Source: Limisphaerales bacterium
GTDB lineage: Bacteria > Verrucomicrobiota > Verrucomicrobiia > Limisphaerales > SXTU01
Length of the DNA: 64,000 nt
Direction of reading: 5' to 3'
Assembly (NCBI GenBank): GCA_009773355.1
Contig: WRPG01000030.1
Location: 1-64,000 of the forward strand
In this document: in pieces, positions 52,580-60,112 of the stretch
How positions within the stretch are numbered: position 1 is the stretch's first letter
How the letters are laid out: every line of letters begins with the position of its first letter
Program-made: the position numbers and the translations under genes
Notes under the pieces: generated by a model
Told to the model about the DNA's origin: nothing
The model's input: the letters and a program-made list of their open reading frames with translations, nothing else
Database searches by the model: none

Positions 52580-54235
52580 TCACACCCGGTTCAGGGCACT
52601 GAGGACGGCCTTGATGGACGCCAGCTCGATGTTCGTGTCCACGGCGGCGCCCCAGCGGACCTTGCCGTCGGCGAGCTTGATCTGGATGTAGCTGATGGCG
52701 CTCGCGCCCTCGCCGGCGCTCAAGGCGTGCTCGCGGTAGTTGGTCACCTCGAACTTCGACGCGCCGCCGTCGGCGAGCGCGCTCACGAACGCGGCGATGG
52801 GGCCATTGCCTTCGCCGGTGAGCTTCAACTCCGCGCCGTCCTTCCGCACGCTGGCGCGGCAGCGGAACACGCCGTCCACGCCGTCCGCGTGGAAGTGGAT
52901 CAGCGACCACGGTGTCGTGCGCTCGACGTATTCGCGCCAGAACATCGCCTTGAGTTCCTCGCCCTTCACCTCGCGGCCCAGCGCGTCCACAAGGTCGTTC
53001 GCAATCGGGCCGAACTCGCGCTGCATGTCCTTGGGCAGCTCAATGCCAAATTCGCTCTCGAGCAGGTAGGCCACGCCGCCCTTGCCGGACTGGCTGTTCA
53101 CGCGGATGACCTCGCGGTATTCGCGGCCCAAGTCGCGCGGGTCAATGGTCAGATACGGCACGTCCCAGTGGGTGCGCCCGCCTTTTTCCCATTCGGCGAT
53201 GCCCTTCTTGATGGCGTCCTGATGCGAGCCGCTGAACGCGGTGAAGACCAGCTCGCCCGCGTAAGGCTGGCGCGGCGGCACGGTCATGCCGGTGCAACGC
53301 TCATAGACCTCGCGCAGCGCGTTCAAGTCGGAAAAGTCGAGGCGCGGGTCAATGCCGTGCATGTAGAGGTTCAGCGCCACGGTGATGATGTCGAGGTTGC
53401 CCGTGCGTTCGCCGTTGCCGAAGAGCGTGCCCTCGACGCGGTCCGCGCCGGCGAGCAGGCCCAGCTCCGTGGCGGCCGTGCCGGTGTTCCGATCGTTGTG
53501 CGTGTGCAGGCTGACGATGAGCGAGTCGCGGTTGCGGATGTTGGTGCAAAGCCACTCGATTTGGTCGGCATAGACATTCGGCATCGCGACCTCGACCGTA
53601 TCGGGCAGGTTCAGAATCATCTTACGCTGCGGCGTGGGCTGCCACACGTCCATCACGGCCTCGGAGACTTCCTTGGCATACTCGACTTCCGTCGCGGAGA
53701 AGCTCTCCGGCGAATACTGGAGCGTCACGTCCGTGCCCTTGAGCCGGTGCAATCGCTCCTGAATCAGCTTCGCGCCTTGGACGGCGATGGCCTTGATTTC
53801 GTCCTTCGACTTGCCGAACACCACGCGGCGCTGCGCCGGCGAGGTCGAGTTATACATGTGGATGACGACCCGCTTCGCGCCAACGAGCGACTGGAAGGTT
53901 TTCTCGATGAGGTCCTCGCGCGCCTGCACGAGCACCTGGATGGTCACGTCGTCGGGAATGCGGTTCTCCTCGATGAGCCGGCGGTTGAAGGCGAACTCGG
54001 TGTTCGACGCGGACGGGAAGCCGACCTCGATCTCCTTGAAGCCGCACTTCACGAGCGCCTGAAAGAGCTCGAGCTTCTGCGCCACGTTCATGGGCACGGC
54101 GAGCGCCTGGTTGCCATCGCGCAGGTCCACGCTGCACCAGAGCGGCGCGTGGGTGAGCGTGCGATTGGGCCACTGGCGGTTCGGGAGGTGGACGCCGGGG
54201 AACGGGCGGTATTTGGCGACGGTGTCTTTCAGCAT
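52580..54235 (-). CDS. leuA: 2-isopropylmalate synthase (long form)
   Basis: This 551-residue enzyme condenses acetyl-CoA and 2-oxoisovalerate, the committed step of leucine synthesis. The start MLKDTVAKYRPFPGVHLPNR and length match the second class of LeuA (about 550-600 residues). APLWCSVDLRDGNQAL holds the first active-site residues, SLHTHNDRNTGTAATELGL the metal-binding HxH-type region, and ADRVEGTLFGNGERTGN the glycine loop. The C-terminal part from about 440 on is the regulatory domain that binds leucine. A leader peptide and terminator lie upstream (54357-54486), suggesting control by attenuation. Confidence 0.96.
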   Translation of the reverse strand: MLKDTVAKYRPFPGVHLPNRQWPNRTLTHAPLWCSVDLRDGNQALAVPMNVAQKLELFQALVKCGFKEIEVGFPSASNTEFAFNRRLIEENRIPDDVTIQVLVQAREDLIEKTFQSLVGAKRVVIHMYNSTSPAQRRVVFGKSKDEIKAIAVQGAKLIQERLHRLKGTDVTLQYSPESFSATEVEYAKEVSEAVMDVWQPTPQRKMILNLPDTVEVAMPNVYADQIEWLCTNIRNRDSLIVSLHTHNDRNTGTAATELGLLAGADRVEGTLFGNGERTGNLDIITVALNLYMHGIDPRLDFSDLNALREVYERCTGMTVPPRQPYAGELVFTAFSGSHQDAIKKGIAEWEKGGRTHWDVPYLTIDPRDLGREYREVIRVNSQSGKGGVAYLLESEFGIELPKDMQREFGPIANDLVDALGREVKGEELKAMFWREYVERTTPWSLIHFHADGVDGVFRCRASVRKDGAELKLTGEGNGPIAAFVSALADGGASKFEVTNYREHALSAGEGASAISYIQIKLADGKVRWGAAVDTNIELASIKAVLSALNRV

Positions 54236-54256
54236 GGCTCGTGTGAGTTCAGGATA

Positions 54257-54359
54257 TTAACCACGGATGGACACAGATGGACACGGATAAAACCCGACCG
54301 CCGCGAACTCGTTTCGCGTTCCAGCCCATCCGTGTTCATCTGTGTGCATCCGTGGTTAA
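54257..54359. repeat. GGATGGACACAGATGG-type element with 32-bp inverted arms
   Basis: The arms 54257-54288 and 54328-54359 are inverted with two mismatches. Each is built of ACGGATGGACACAGATGGAC-like units and begins TTAACCACGG at the outer end. A small hairpin (CGCGAA-CTCG-TTTCGCG) lies in the 39-nt centre. The element separates the leader terminator from the leuA start. Confidence 0.9.
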
Positions 54360-54396
54360 GAAACAAAAACCCCACCGCCTTCGTGGCAGTGGGGTT
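54357..54396 (-). terminator. Rho-independent terminator upstream of leuA (attenuator)
   Basis: Read on the minus strand, AACCCCAC pairs with GTGGGGTT around an inner GCC/GGC pair and a 5-nt loop, with one mismatch. The run TTTTTGTTTCTT follows directly. It stands after the leader peptide stop and about 120 nt before the leuA ATG. The 5' arm (AGAACCC) is perfectly complementary to GGGTTCT at the end of the leader peptide frame, which gives an alternative, antiterminating pairing. Confidence 0.8.
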
Positions 54397-54417
54397 CTCG
54401 AAATCGTGGTGATGAGT

Positions 54418-54486
54418 TCAGAACCCGACCGCCGCGCCGGCCAGCAGCGCGCGAAGCGAAAGTCGAAGGTTTAGAATGTCAGTCAC
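54418..54486 (-). CDS. leuL: Leucine-rich leader peptide of leuA
   Basis: A 22-codon frame starts at GTG 54486 and stops at TGA 54418-54420. It starts MTDILNLRLSLRALL and has six leucines (codons CTA, CTT, CTT, CTT, CTG, CTG) in the first 15 residues. The end of the frame contains GGGTTCT, complementary to the terminator 5' arm, and the Leu codons overlap a CGCGC...GCGCG stem. This is the layout of a classical attenuator: scarcity of charged Leu-tRNA would stall the ribosome and prevent terminator formation. No strong Shine-Dalgarno is visible ahead of the GTG. Confidence 0.65.
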   Translation of the reverse strand: MTDILNLRLSLRALLAGAAVGF

Positions 54487-54594
54487 GCTGCGAGTTGTAG
54501 GCTGGTGAATGCGCCGGGTCAATTCGTTTGTCGGGGCGGCAAAGCATCAGGTGCCATTGAACATTCGCACCCTTTCGGTGGCAGCACGCGCAAA

Positions 54595-54612
54595 GCGGGC
54601 GAGGACGCCCGC
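54595..54612. repeat. Palindromic hairpin
   Basis: GCGGGCG-AGGA-CGCCCGC followed by GCTCCGCAG stands just after the FmdB-type gene, between it and the leuA leader. It belongs to the same word-loop-word class as the other elements. A partner arm is not evident. Confidence 0.7.
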
Positions 54613-54626
54613 GCTCCGCAGCCAGG

Positions 54627-54920
54627 TCAGTCCTTCGGCGGCTTCACGCTCGCGCCGGGGTCGTTCTTCTTGGGCCGGTGCGTCTCGTATTCGCCCTTGC
54701 CGAGCTTCTTGAGGACGGTGAAGCCGGCGTTGGTCGCGTCCTTCACGTTGAACTTCTTGAAAATCTTCGGCGAGTAGAAGGTGCCGAAGACCTTGCGCAC
54801 CGGCTTGCGGCACGCGGGGCATTCCGTGAGCGGCTTGGCGTCGAGCGGGCGGCGCAGGGTGAACCGCCCGCCGCAGACCACGCAGCCGCCTTCGCAGAGT
54901 TCGTATTCGTAGAGTGGCAT
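54627..54920 (-). CDS. FmdB-type zinc ribbon protein
   Basis: This 97-residue cytoplasmic protein starts MPLYEYELCEGGCVVCGGRF, the FmdB/CxxC_CxxC_SSSS-type zinc ribbon. CxxC at 13-16 (CVVC) is followed by CPAC, and FGTFYSPKIFKKF comes after it. The C-terminus is Lys/Pro-rich and disordered. The family is thought to be regulatory or to assist metal sites; its role is unknown. It lies 50 nt downstream of the CobW-type metallochaperone on the same strand, which suggests a metal-related link. Confidence 0.88.
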   Translation of the reverse strand: MPLYEYELCEGGCVVCGGRFTLRRPLDAKPLTECPACRKPVRKVFGTFYSPKIFKKFNVKDATNAGFTVLKKLGKGEYETHRPKKNDPGASVKPPKD

Positions 54921-54970
54921 GGTGCGTTATGCTTCGTTGCCTAAAATGACAGCACAGCCGCCGCGCGCGT

Positions 54971-56053
54971 TCAACCCGCCACGCACGCCGCGAAGCCCGC
55001 ACGGATGCCCGCCTCGTCCAGTTCCTTGCCGATGAAGACAAGCTGGTTGCCGCGCTTCTCGTCGGGGCTCCAGAAGCGCTCCGGCTCCACGTCGAACATC
55101 ATCTGGACGCTTTGGAAGATCACGCGCTTGGGCACGCCCTGGATGTGCAGGATTCCCTTGGCGCGGTAGATGTTTTCGCCGCCCTTGGCCAGCAGCTCGT
55201 TCAGCCACGCCTCGGTCTTCTTCAAGTCCAGCGGGCGTTCGTCGAGGATGTGGAAAGAACGCACCGCGTCATCGTGGCGGCCTGCGTGGTCGTGATCGTG
55301 GCCTTCGTGATCGCACTGCTCGCCGTGCTCGTGGCCGCAGTCGTGATCGTGGCTGTGGGCATGGGCGTGCTCGTGTTCGCAATGGTCGTCGCACTCGTGC
55401 GCGGGCTTCTCGGCGGGGATTTCCAACGGCGCGCTCAAGTCACGCGCGTGGGTGTTGAAGATCTTGCCCATGTCCACCTGCGAGCGCTGGGTGCGGTGGA
55501 TCTTCGCCAACGGGTTGATGTGGCGGATGCGGTGCTCGACGCGGTCCAAGTCGGCCGGCGTAGCGAGGTCAGTTTTGTTGAGGAGAATCACGTCAGCGAA
55601 GGCGATCTGCGGCAGCGCCTCCGGGGCCTTGTCCAGCACACCCTCCAAGTGCCGCGCGTCGGCGACGGTCACGATGGCGTCGAGCCGGAGCTTCTCCTGA
55701 AGCTGCGGCAGGTAAAATGTGTGCGCGATGGGGCTGGGATCGGCCAGGCCCGTCGTCTCGACTAGCACGTAGTCGAAGCGCTTCTGGCGCTTGAGCAGAT
55801 CGGCGAGCGTCTTGACGAGGTCGCCGCGCACGCGGCAGCAAAGGCAGCCGTTGTTCAACTCCACGACTTCCTCGTCCGCGCCCACGACGAGCTGGCCGTC
55901 AATGCCCACCTCACCGAACTCGTTGATGATGATGGCGCACTTGTAGCCGTGCGGCTGCGTGAGCAGGTGCTGGAGCAGCGTGGTCTTGCCCGCGCCCAGG
56001 AAGCCCGTGAGCACCGTGACGGGGATGGAGGTGTCTTTCTTCGTGTCAGCCAT
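54971..56053 (-). CDS. CobW/COG0523 GTPase metallochaperone with His-rich loop
   Basis: This 360-residue G3E GTPase has Walker A GFLGAGKTT (17-25), the family's CxCC metal motif in NNGCLCC (70-73), ETTGLADPSP as switch region and NKTDL for guanine recognition. Between the GTPase and CobW C-terminal domains is a stretch of about 45 residues dominated by His, Asp and Glu (HCEHEHAHAHSHDHDCGHEH), able to bind zinc, cobalt or nickel. The C-terminal domain (VRSFHILDERPLDL onward) is complete. It probably delivers metal to an enzyme. I see no Zur-type box upstream. Confidence 0.93.
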   Translation of the reverse strand: MADTKKDTSIPVTVLTGFLGAGKTTLLQHLLTQPHGYKCAIIINEFGEVGIDGQLVVGADEEVVELNNGCLCCRVRGDLVKTLADLLKRQKRFDYVLVETTGLADPSPIAHTFYLPQLQEKLRLDAIVTVADARHLEGVLDKAPEALPQIAFADVILLNKTDLATPADLDRVEHRIRHINPLAKIHRTQRSQVDMGKIFNTHARDLSAPLEIPAEKPAHECDDHCEHEHAHAHSHDHDCGHEHGEQCDHEGHDHDHAGRHDDAVRSFHILDERPLDLKKTEAWLNELLAKGGENIYRAKGILHIQGVPKRVIFQSVQMMFDVEPERFWSPDEKRGNQLVFIGKELDEAGIRAGFAACVAG

Positions 56054-56120
56054 AGTTAAGCGGGGCGGACGTTAGTGGAGCGGGCGGACGGGCGCAACCC
56101 GCCGAATTCGAGCTTGCCAA

Positions 56121-56138
56121 TTCAAACAGATGTTTGAA
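56121..56138. promoter_or_regulatory. Perfect palindromic operator upstream of the TetR gene
   Basis: TTCAAACA-GA-TGTTTGAA is an exact 8-2-8 inverted repeat. It lies 14 nt before the regulator's ATG and 68 nt upstream of the divergent CobW gene. Its AT-rich sequence stands out in this GC-rich region. Position and symmetry are those of a TetR autoregulatory operator. Confidence 0.8.
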
Positions 56139-56151
56139 GTATGCATTTGAA

Positions 56152-56877
56152 ATGGCCGCTATCGCCCAAGCGAAACATGATACCTCCTCTGCCCAGACCC
56201 GCCAGATGCTCATCGAGGCGGGCGGCGCGGTGTTTGCCGAAGTCGGCTTTCACAACGCCACCGTGCGGGAAATCTGCCGCCGGGCCGGAGCGAACATCGC
56301 GGCGGTCAACTACCACTTTGGCGACAAGGATGCGCTCTACCGTGAGGTGCTCGCTTACTACCAGGGACGTGCGCTTCAGAAATACCCACTCGACCTGGGC
56401 GTGCGGCCGGGCGCGCCGGCGACGGAGCGGCTGCGGGCCTTTGTGCGCTCGTTCCTGCTGCGCATCTTCGACCACAGCAGCGACGCGTGGCACGGCAAGC
56501 TCATCTCGCGCGAGATGATTGACCCCACCAGCGCGCTGGACGCCATCGTGGTCGAACGCATCCGCCCGCAGGCGCAGCATCTCGGCGGGATTGTGCGCGA
56601 GTTGCTCGGCGGCGAGCCGGATGTGGAGACGGTGCGGCTGTGCTCGTTCAGCGTCGTCAGCCAGTGCCTGTTCTACCATCACTGCCAGCCGGTCGTTTGC
56701 CGGCTCTTCCCCGAGCAAAAGTTTTCTCCCGAGCAAGTCGAGAAGCTCGCCGACCACATCACGAGCTTCTCGCTCGCGGCCATCAAGGCTTGTAGCCGCC
56801 GGGGTAACGAGGCGGATGCCAAGCGCGCCACCACCCCCTCCGCCTCCTCACGTCGGCGGCTACGCGCATCACGCTGA
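56152..56877 (+). CDS. TetR-family transcriptional regulator (CerR-like)
   Basis: From the ATG at 56152 (an in-frame TTG lies at 56134, inside the operator) the protein has 241 residues. The HTH is at about 35-57, ATVREICRRAGANIAAVNYHFG, with the TetR-typical YHFGDK end. The C-terminal ligand/dimer domain (LRAFVRSFLLRIFDHSSDAW, LCSFSVVSQCLFYHHCQPVV) resembles the DUF1956 domain of CerR/YbiH. Its stop overlaps the start of the exporter permease (TGATG), so it is the first gene of the exporter operon. It should repress that operon until an effector, perhaps an export substrate, binds. Confidence 0.92.
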   Translation: MAAIAQAKHDTSSAQTRQMLIEAGGAVFAEVGFHNATVREICRRAGANIAAVNYHFGDKDALYREVLAYYQGRALQKYPLDLGVRPGAPATERLRAFVRSFLLRIFDHSSDAWHGKLISREMIDPTSALDAIVVERIRPQAQHLGGIVRELLGGEPDVETVRLCSFSVVSQCLFYHHCQPVVCRLFPEQKFSPEQVEKLADHITSFSLAAIKACSRRGNEADAKRATTPSASSRRRLRASR

Positions 56878-58016
56878 TGTATCACCTCGCCCTCAAGATG
56901 CTGCTCGGCGACCGCGCGAAATACGTGATGCTCGTCGGCGGGCTGACCTTCGCCACGATGCTGATGACGCAGCAGAGCGCGGTCTTCTGCGGGCTGCTCA
57001 CCTGGACCACCAGCCACATGCGCAACATGCGCGCGAAGCTCTGGGTCGTGGACCGCAAGGTCGAGCAAGCCAATGAACTCAAGCCCCTCCGCGACACCGA
57101 CGTGAACCGCGTCCGCTCCGCGCCCGGCGTGGCCTGGGCCGTGCCGCTCTACATCACCATCCAGTCCGCCAAGCTGGCCGACGGCAACTTCAAGCCCATC
57201 CTGCTCGTCGGCTTGGACAACACCACGCTCGTCGGCCGGCCGCCGGTGATTCTCCAGGGCAAGCTCGAGGACGTGCGCCTGCCCAACGCCATCATCCTCG
57301 ACGAGCTGGGCATCAAGCGCCTGAGCGTCGGGCGCGCGAAGCCGCTGGGCCTCGGCGACACCTTCGAGCTGAACGACAAGGAGGCGCGCATCGTGGCCAT
57401 CTGCCGCGCGGACCGGCATTTCTTCGGCTATCCCTACGCCTACTCGACCTACACGCAGGCGCTCCAGTTCGCGCCCAAGCAGCGCAAGATGCTTTCGCTC
57501 GTGCTGGCCGAGCCGGCTCCGGGCTGGACGCTGGAACAGGCGGCGGCGTCCATCCAATCCGAGACGGGCATGAAGGCCTACACCGAGGAGGAACTCTTCT
57601 GGTCCACCATCTGGTGGTATTTCCGCAACACGGGCATCCCCATCGCCTTCATGTCCATCATCATCCTCGGGTTCATCGTGGGCACGACGATTTCGGGCCA
57701 GACCTTCTACGCGTTCGTGCATGAGAATCTCCGCCACCTTGGCGCGCTCAAGGCAATGGGCGCGAGCAACGCGCTGCTGGCGCGGATGCTTCTGGTGCAG
57801 TCGCTCACCGTCGGCTTCCTCGGCTACGGCATCGGCGCGCTGCTGGTGACGGCGTTCGGGCGCGCGGTGCTGGCGCGCGGCGAGCCGCCGTTCATGATGC
57901 CGTGGCAGCTTCCGGCCGGGACGTTCGTGCTCGTGATGGCCATCTGCTGCTTCAGCGCGCTGCTGGGCATCCGCAAGGTGTGGAAGGTCGAGCCGGCGAT
58001 TGTGTTCAGGGGGTAA
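56877..58016 (+). CDS. ABC exporter permease (DevC/MacB-FtsX type)
   Basis: The 379-residue protein has a helix near the N-terminus (AKYVMLVGGLTFATMLMTQQ), a large periplasmic domain (about 40-245) and three C-terminal helices (about 258-280, 305-335 and 345-370). The FtsX-type GALKAMGASNALLARMLLVQ segment couples to the ATPase. It resembles the DevC family, which works with a DevA ATPase, DevB adaptor and TolC. It is followed by a repeat and then the ATPase gene. Confidence 0.88.
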   Translation: MYHLALKMLLGDRAKYVMLVGGLTFATMLMTQQSAVFCGLLTWTTSHMRNMRAKLWVVDRKVEQANELKPLRDTDVNRVRSAPGVAWAVPLYITIQSAKLADGNFKPILLVGLDNTTLVGRPPVILQGKLEDVRLPNAIILDELGIKRLSVGRAKPLGLGDTFELNDKEARIVAICRADRHFFGYPYAYSTYTQALQFAPKQRKMLSLVLAEPAPGWTLEQAAASIQSETGMKAYTEEELFWSTIWWYFRNTGIPIAFMSIIILGFIVGTTISGQTFYAFVHENLRHLGALKAMGASNALLARMLLVQSLTVGFLGYGIGALLVTAFGRAVLARGEPPFMMPWQLPAGTFVLVMAICCFSALLGIRKVWKVEPAIVFRG

Positions 58017-58034
58017 AAGTGAAAGCGCAGCCAT

Positions 58035-58157
58035 GAAAGCTCCAAAACCCAAGCTCCAAGTTCCAAAGAAGCTCCAAGCACCAAGCTCCAAAAGGCGCGG
58101 TGGCGAACGGGTGTCCGTCTTGGTGTTTGGAGCTTGGACCTTGGGATTTGGAGCTTC
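58035..58157. repeat. AAGCTCCAA-type element with inverted ends, first copy
   Basis: The left half is built of AGCTCCAAAACCCAAG / AGTTCCAAAG units and the right half of the reverse complement type (TTGGTGTTTGGAGC). It begins soon after the permease stop and ends just before the ATPase start at 58164. A second copy follows the ATPase gene. Confidence 0.9.
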
Positions 58158-58163
58158 GTAACC

Positions 58164-58907
58164 ATGTCAGCGTCCGCCACAACTTCATCCCCGCTGGCCG
58201 TCCAAGTCCGCGCCGTGACGAAAACCTTCGGCACCGGCGAGGCTGCCGTGCGCGCGCTCAAGGGCGTGGACTTCACCGCGAGGCAGGGCGAGCTGCTGAT
58301 GATTGTCGGCCCGAGCGGCTGCGGGAAGACCACGCTGCTCTCCGTCATCGCCGGCACGTTGAACTTCGATGGCGGCGAAATCGAGGTGTTCGGCTCGTCG
58401 CTGCACGCTATGAAGCCGCGCCACGTCACCGAGTTCCGCAAGCGCCACGTCGGCTTCATCTTCCAGCAGTTCAACCTCATCCCCACGCTCTCGTGCGTCG
58501 AGAACGTCTCCGTGCCGCTGCTCATCAATGGCGCGTCCCGCCGCGAGGCCGAACGCCGCGCCGAGGCGATGCTCGACCAGATTGGCCTCCAAGGGCGCGG
58601 CCACGAGCGGCCCACGAACCTCTCCGGTGGCCAGCAGCAACGCGTCGCCATCGCGCGCGCGCTCGTGCATGAGCCGCGCCTCGTCATCTGCGACGAGCCG
58701 ACCAGCGCCCTCGACAAGGACACCGGCGGCCACATCATGGACCTGCTCCGCGACGTCGCGCGCCATCCCGACCGCAGCGTCATCGTCGTCACCCACGACA
58801 ACCGCATCTTCAAATACGCCGACCGCCTGACCGAGATGGAGGACGGTCGCGTGCAGCGGGTGCATGACCAGGGCGGGAACTTTGAGGAAAGCGGAGGGAC
58901 AAAGTGA
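58164..58907 (+). CDS. ABC exporter ATPase (DevA/LolD type)
   Basis: From the ATG at 58164 (MSASATTSSPLAVQVRAVTK) the product has 247 residues. Walker A is GPSGCGKTT, the Q loop is in GFIFQQFNLIPTLS, the signature is NLSGGQQQRVAIARAL, Walker B with the catalytic Glu is LVICDEPTSALD, and the switch His is VVTHD. This is the MacB/LolD/DevA subgroup that powers FtsX-type permeases. The in-frame codons upstream of the ATG belong to the repeat. Its TGA lies inside the start of the second repeat copy. Confidence 0.94.
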   Translation: MSASATTSSPLAVQVRAVTKTFGTGEAAVRALKGVDFTARQGELLMIVGPSGCGKTTLLSVIAGTLNFDGGEIEVFGSSLHAMKPRHVTEFRKRHVGFIFQQFNLIPTLSCVENVSVPLLINGASRREAERRAEAMLDQIGLQGRGHERPTNLSGGQQQRVAIARALVHEPRLVICDEPTSALDKDTGGHIMDLLRDVARHPDRSVIVVTHDNRIFKYADRLTEMEDGRVQRVHDQGGNFEESGGTK

Positions 58908-59047
58908 AAGCTCCAAAACCCAAGTTCCAAATCCCAAAGAAGCTCCAAACACCAAGCTCCAACAGCTCATCCGAGCCACAGCGCCGCGTTCTGGAATTTG
59001 GAGGTTGGGATTTCCTTGGAGCTTGGAACTTGGGATTTGGAGCTTTT
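58906..59047. repeat. AAGCTCCAA-type element with inverted ends, second copy
   Basis: The opening GAAAGCTCCAAAACCCAAG matches the first copy at 58035, and the right end GGAACTTGGGATTTGGAGC is its inverted counterpart. It starts within the ATPase stop codon and ends 38 nt before the adaptor gene. The centres of the two copies differ. Confidence 0.9.
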
Positions 59048-59084
59048 TCCAGTTCGGTCCTGCGCACCTAAACTTTTCACAACC

Positions 59085-60071
59085 ATGCTCCTCTTCCGCC
59101 AAGTCACCTTCTACCTCGCCATCGCCGGGTTTGCCGGCGTGTTCTTCCTCGTGAAAGACATGCGTCGGAAGCCGCCCGCACCGCCGCCCGCCGTCGAGCC
59201 GGCACGCTCGCCCTTCGCCGCGTCGGTCGCCGCCACCGGCATTCTCGAAGCCGCGCGGGAGAACGTGAAGATTGCCGCACCCAAGCCCGCCTTGATTCAG
59301 AAGGTCGCCGTCGAGGTCGGCTCCAAGGTCAAGGCCGGCGACACGGTCATCCAGCTCGACGACCGCGAGGTCCGCGCGCGGCTCAACACCCTGCGCGCCC
59401 AGCTCGAAGCCCTCCGCGCCGCGCTCAAGGCCGACCGCGTGATGCAGGCCGACGCCGCTGACCAGCTCGCGCGCGCCGAGAAGCTCGCCAAGGACGCCGT
59501 CATCTCCGTGGACGAGCGCAAGCGCCGCGAGTTCGCCGTGCAGAACTGGGACGCGCGCATCGCCAAGAGCGAGGCCGACATCGCCGCGATGGACGCGCAG
59601 CTCCAGCAGGTCCAGACCGAGTTGGACATCCTCACCGTGCGCGCGCCGCGCGACGGCACCATTCTCCAGGTCAACGTGCGGGCCGGTGAGTTCGCCGGCA
59701 CCACGCCGCAGGAGCCGCTGATGATTCTGGGCGAGGTCGAGAAGCTCCAGGTGCGCGCCGAGGTGGACGAGCAGAACGCGCCGCTCGTCGAGGCCGGCCG
59801 GCCCGCCGTCGCCTACTTGAAGGGCGACACCATCCGCAAGCTGCCGTTGCGCTTCGTGCGCATCGAGCCGTTCGTCATCCCCAAGCGTTCGCTCACCGGC
59901 GACAGTGCCGAGCGCGTGGACACGCGCGTGCTGCAAATCATCTTCGAGCTGGACCGTCCCGAGGTTCCGCTCTACGTCGGCCAGCAGGTGGACGTGTTCA
60001 TCGAACGCGTGCTGACGCCGATTGCGGCGCCGCCTGCCGGACAAAGTTTGACTTCGACAAACTCCCCATGA
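59085..60071 (+). CDS. Membrane-fusion adaptor of the exporter (DevB/HlyD type)
   Basis: From the ATG at 59085 (MLLFRQVTFYLAIAGFAGVF) the product has 328 residues with an N-terminal membrane anchor. ATGILEAARENVKIAAPKPALIQKVAVEVGSKVKAGD is the lipoyl-like half, ending in VIQLDDREVRARL. A coiled coil lies at about 105-185, then the second half (LTVRAPRDGTILQVNVRAGE) and beta-barrel. The PVYVGQQVDVFIE-type end (LYVGQQVDVFIERVL) is typical. It bridges the inner-membrane ABC unit to the TolC channel encoded next, whose possible ATG at 60068 overlaps its stop. Confidence 0.92.
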   Translation: MLLFRQVTFYLAIAGFAGVFFLVKDMRRKPPAPPPAVEPARSPFAASVAATGILEAARENVKIAAPKPALIQKVAVEVGSKVKAGDTVIQLDDREVRARLNTLRAQLEALRAALKADRVMQADAADQLARAEKLAKDAVISVDERKRREFAVQNWDARIAKSEADIAAMDAQLQQVQTELDILTVRAPRDGTILQVNVRAGEFAGTTPQEPLMILGEVEKLQVRAEVDEQNAPLVEAGRPAVAYLKGDTIRKLPLRFVRIEPFVIPKRSLTGDSAERVDTRVLQIIFELDRPEVPLYVGQQVDVFIERVLTPIAAPPAGQSLTSTNSP

Positions 60072-60112
60072 ACCTGTCACCGCTGTCGTCAACGAACTCG
60101 CTTTTGCCACCC

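Noticed and set aside
56054-56120. Zur-type box upstream of the CobW-type gene
   Set aside because: I looked for a GTTATxxTATAAC-like palindrome and found none; the only palindrome in the gap is the TetR-type operator.
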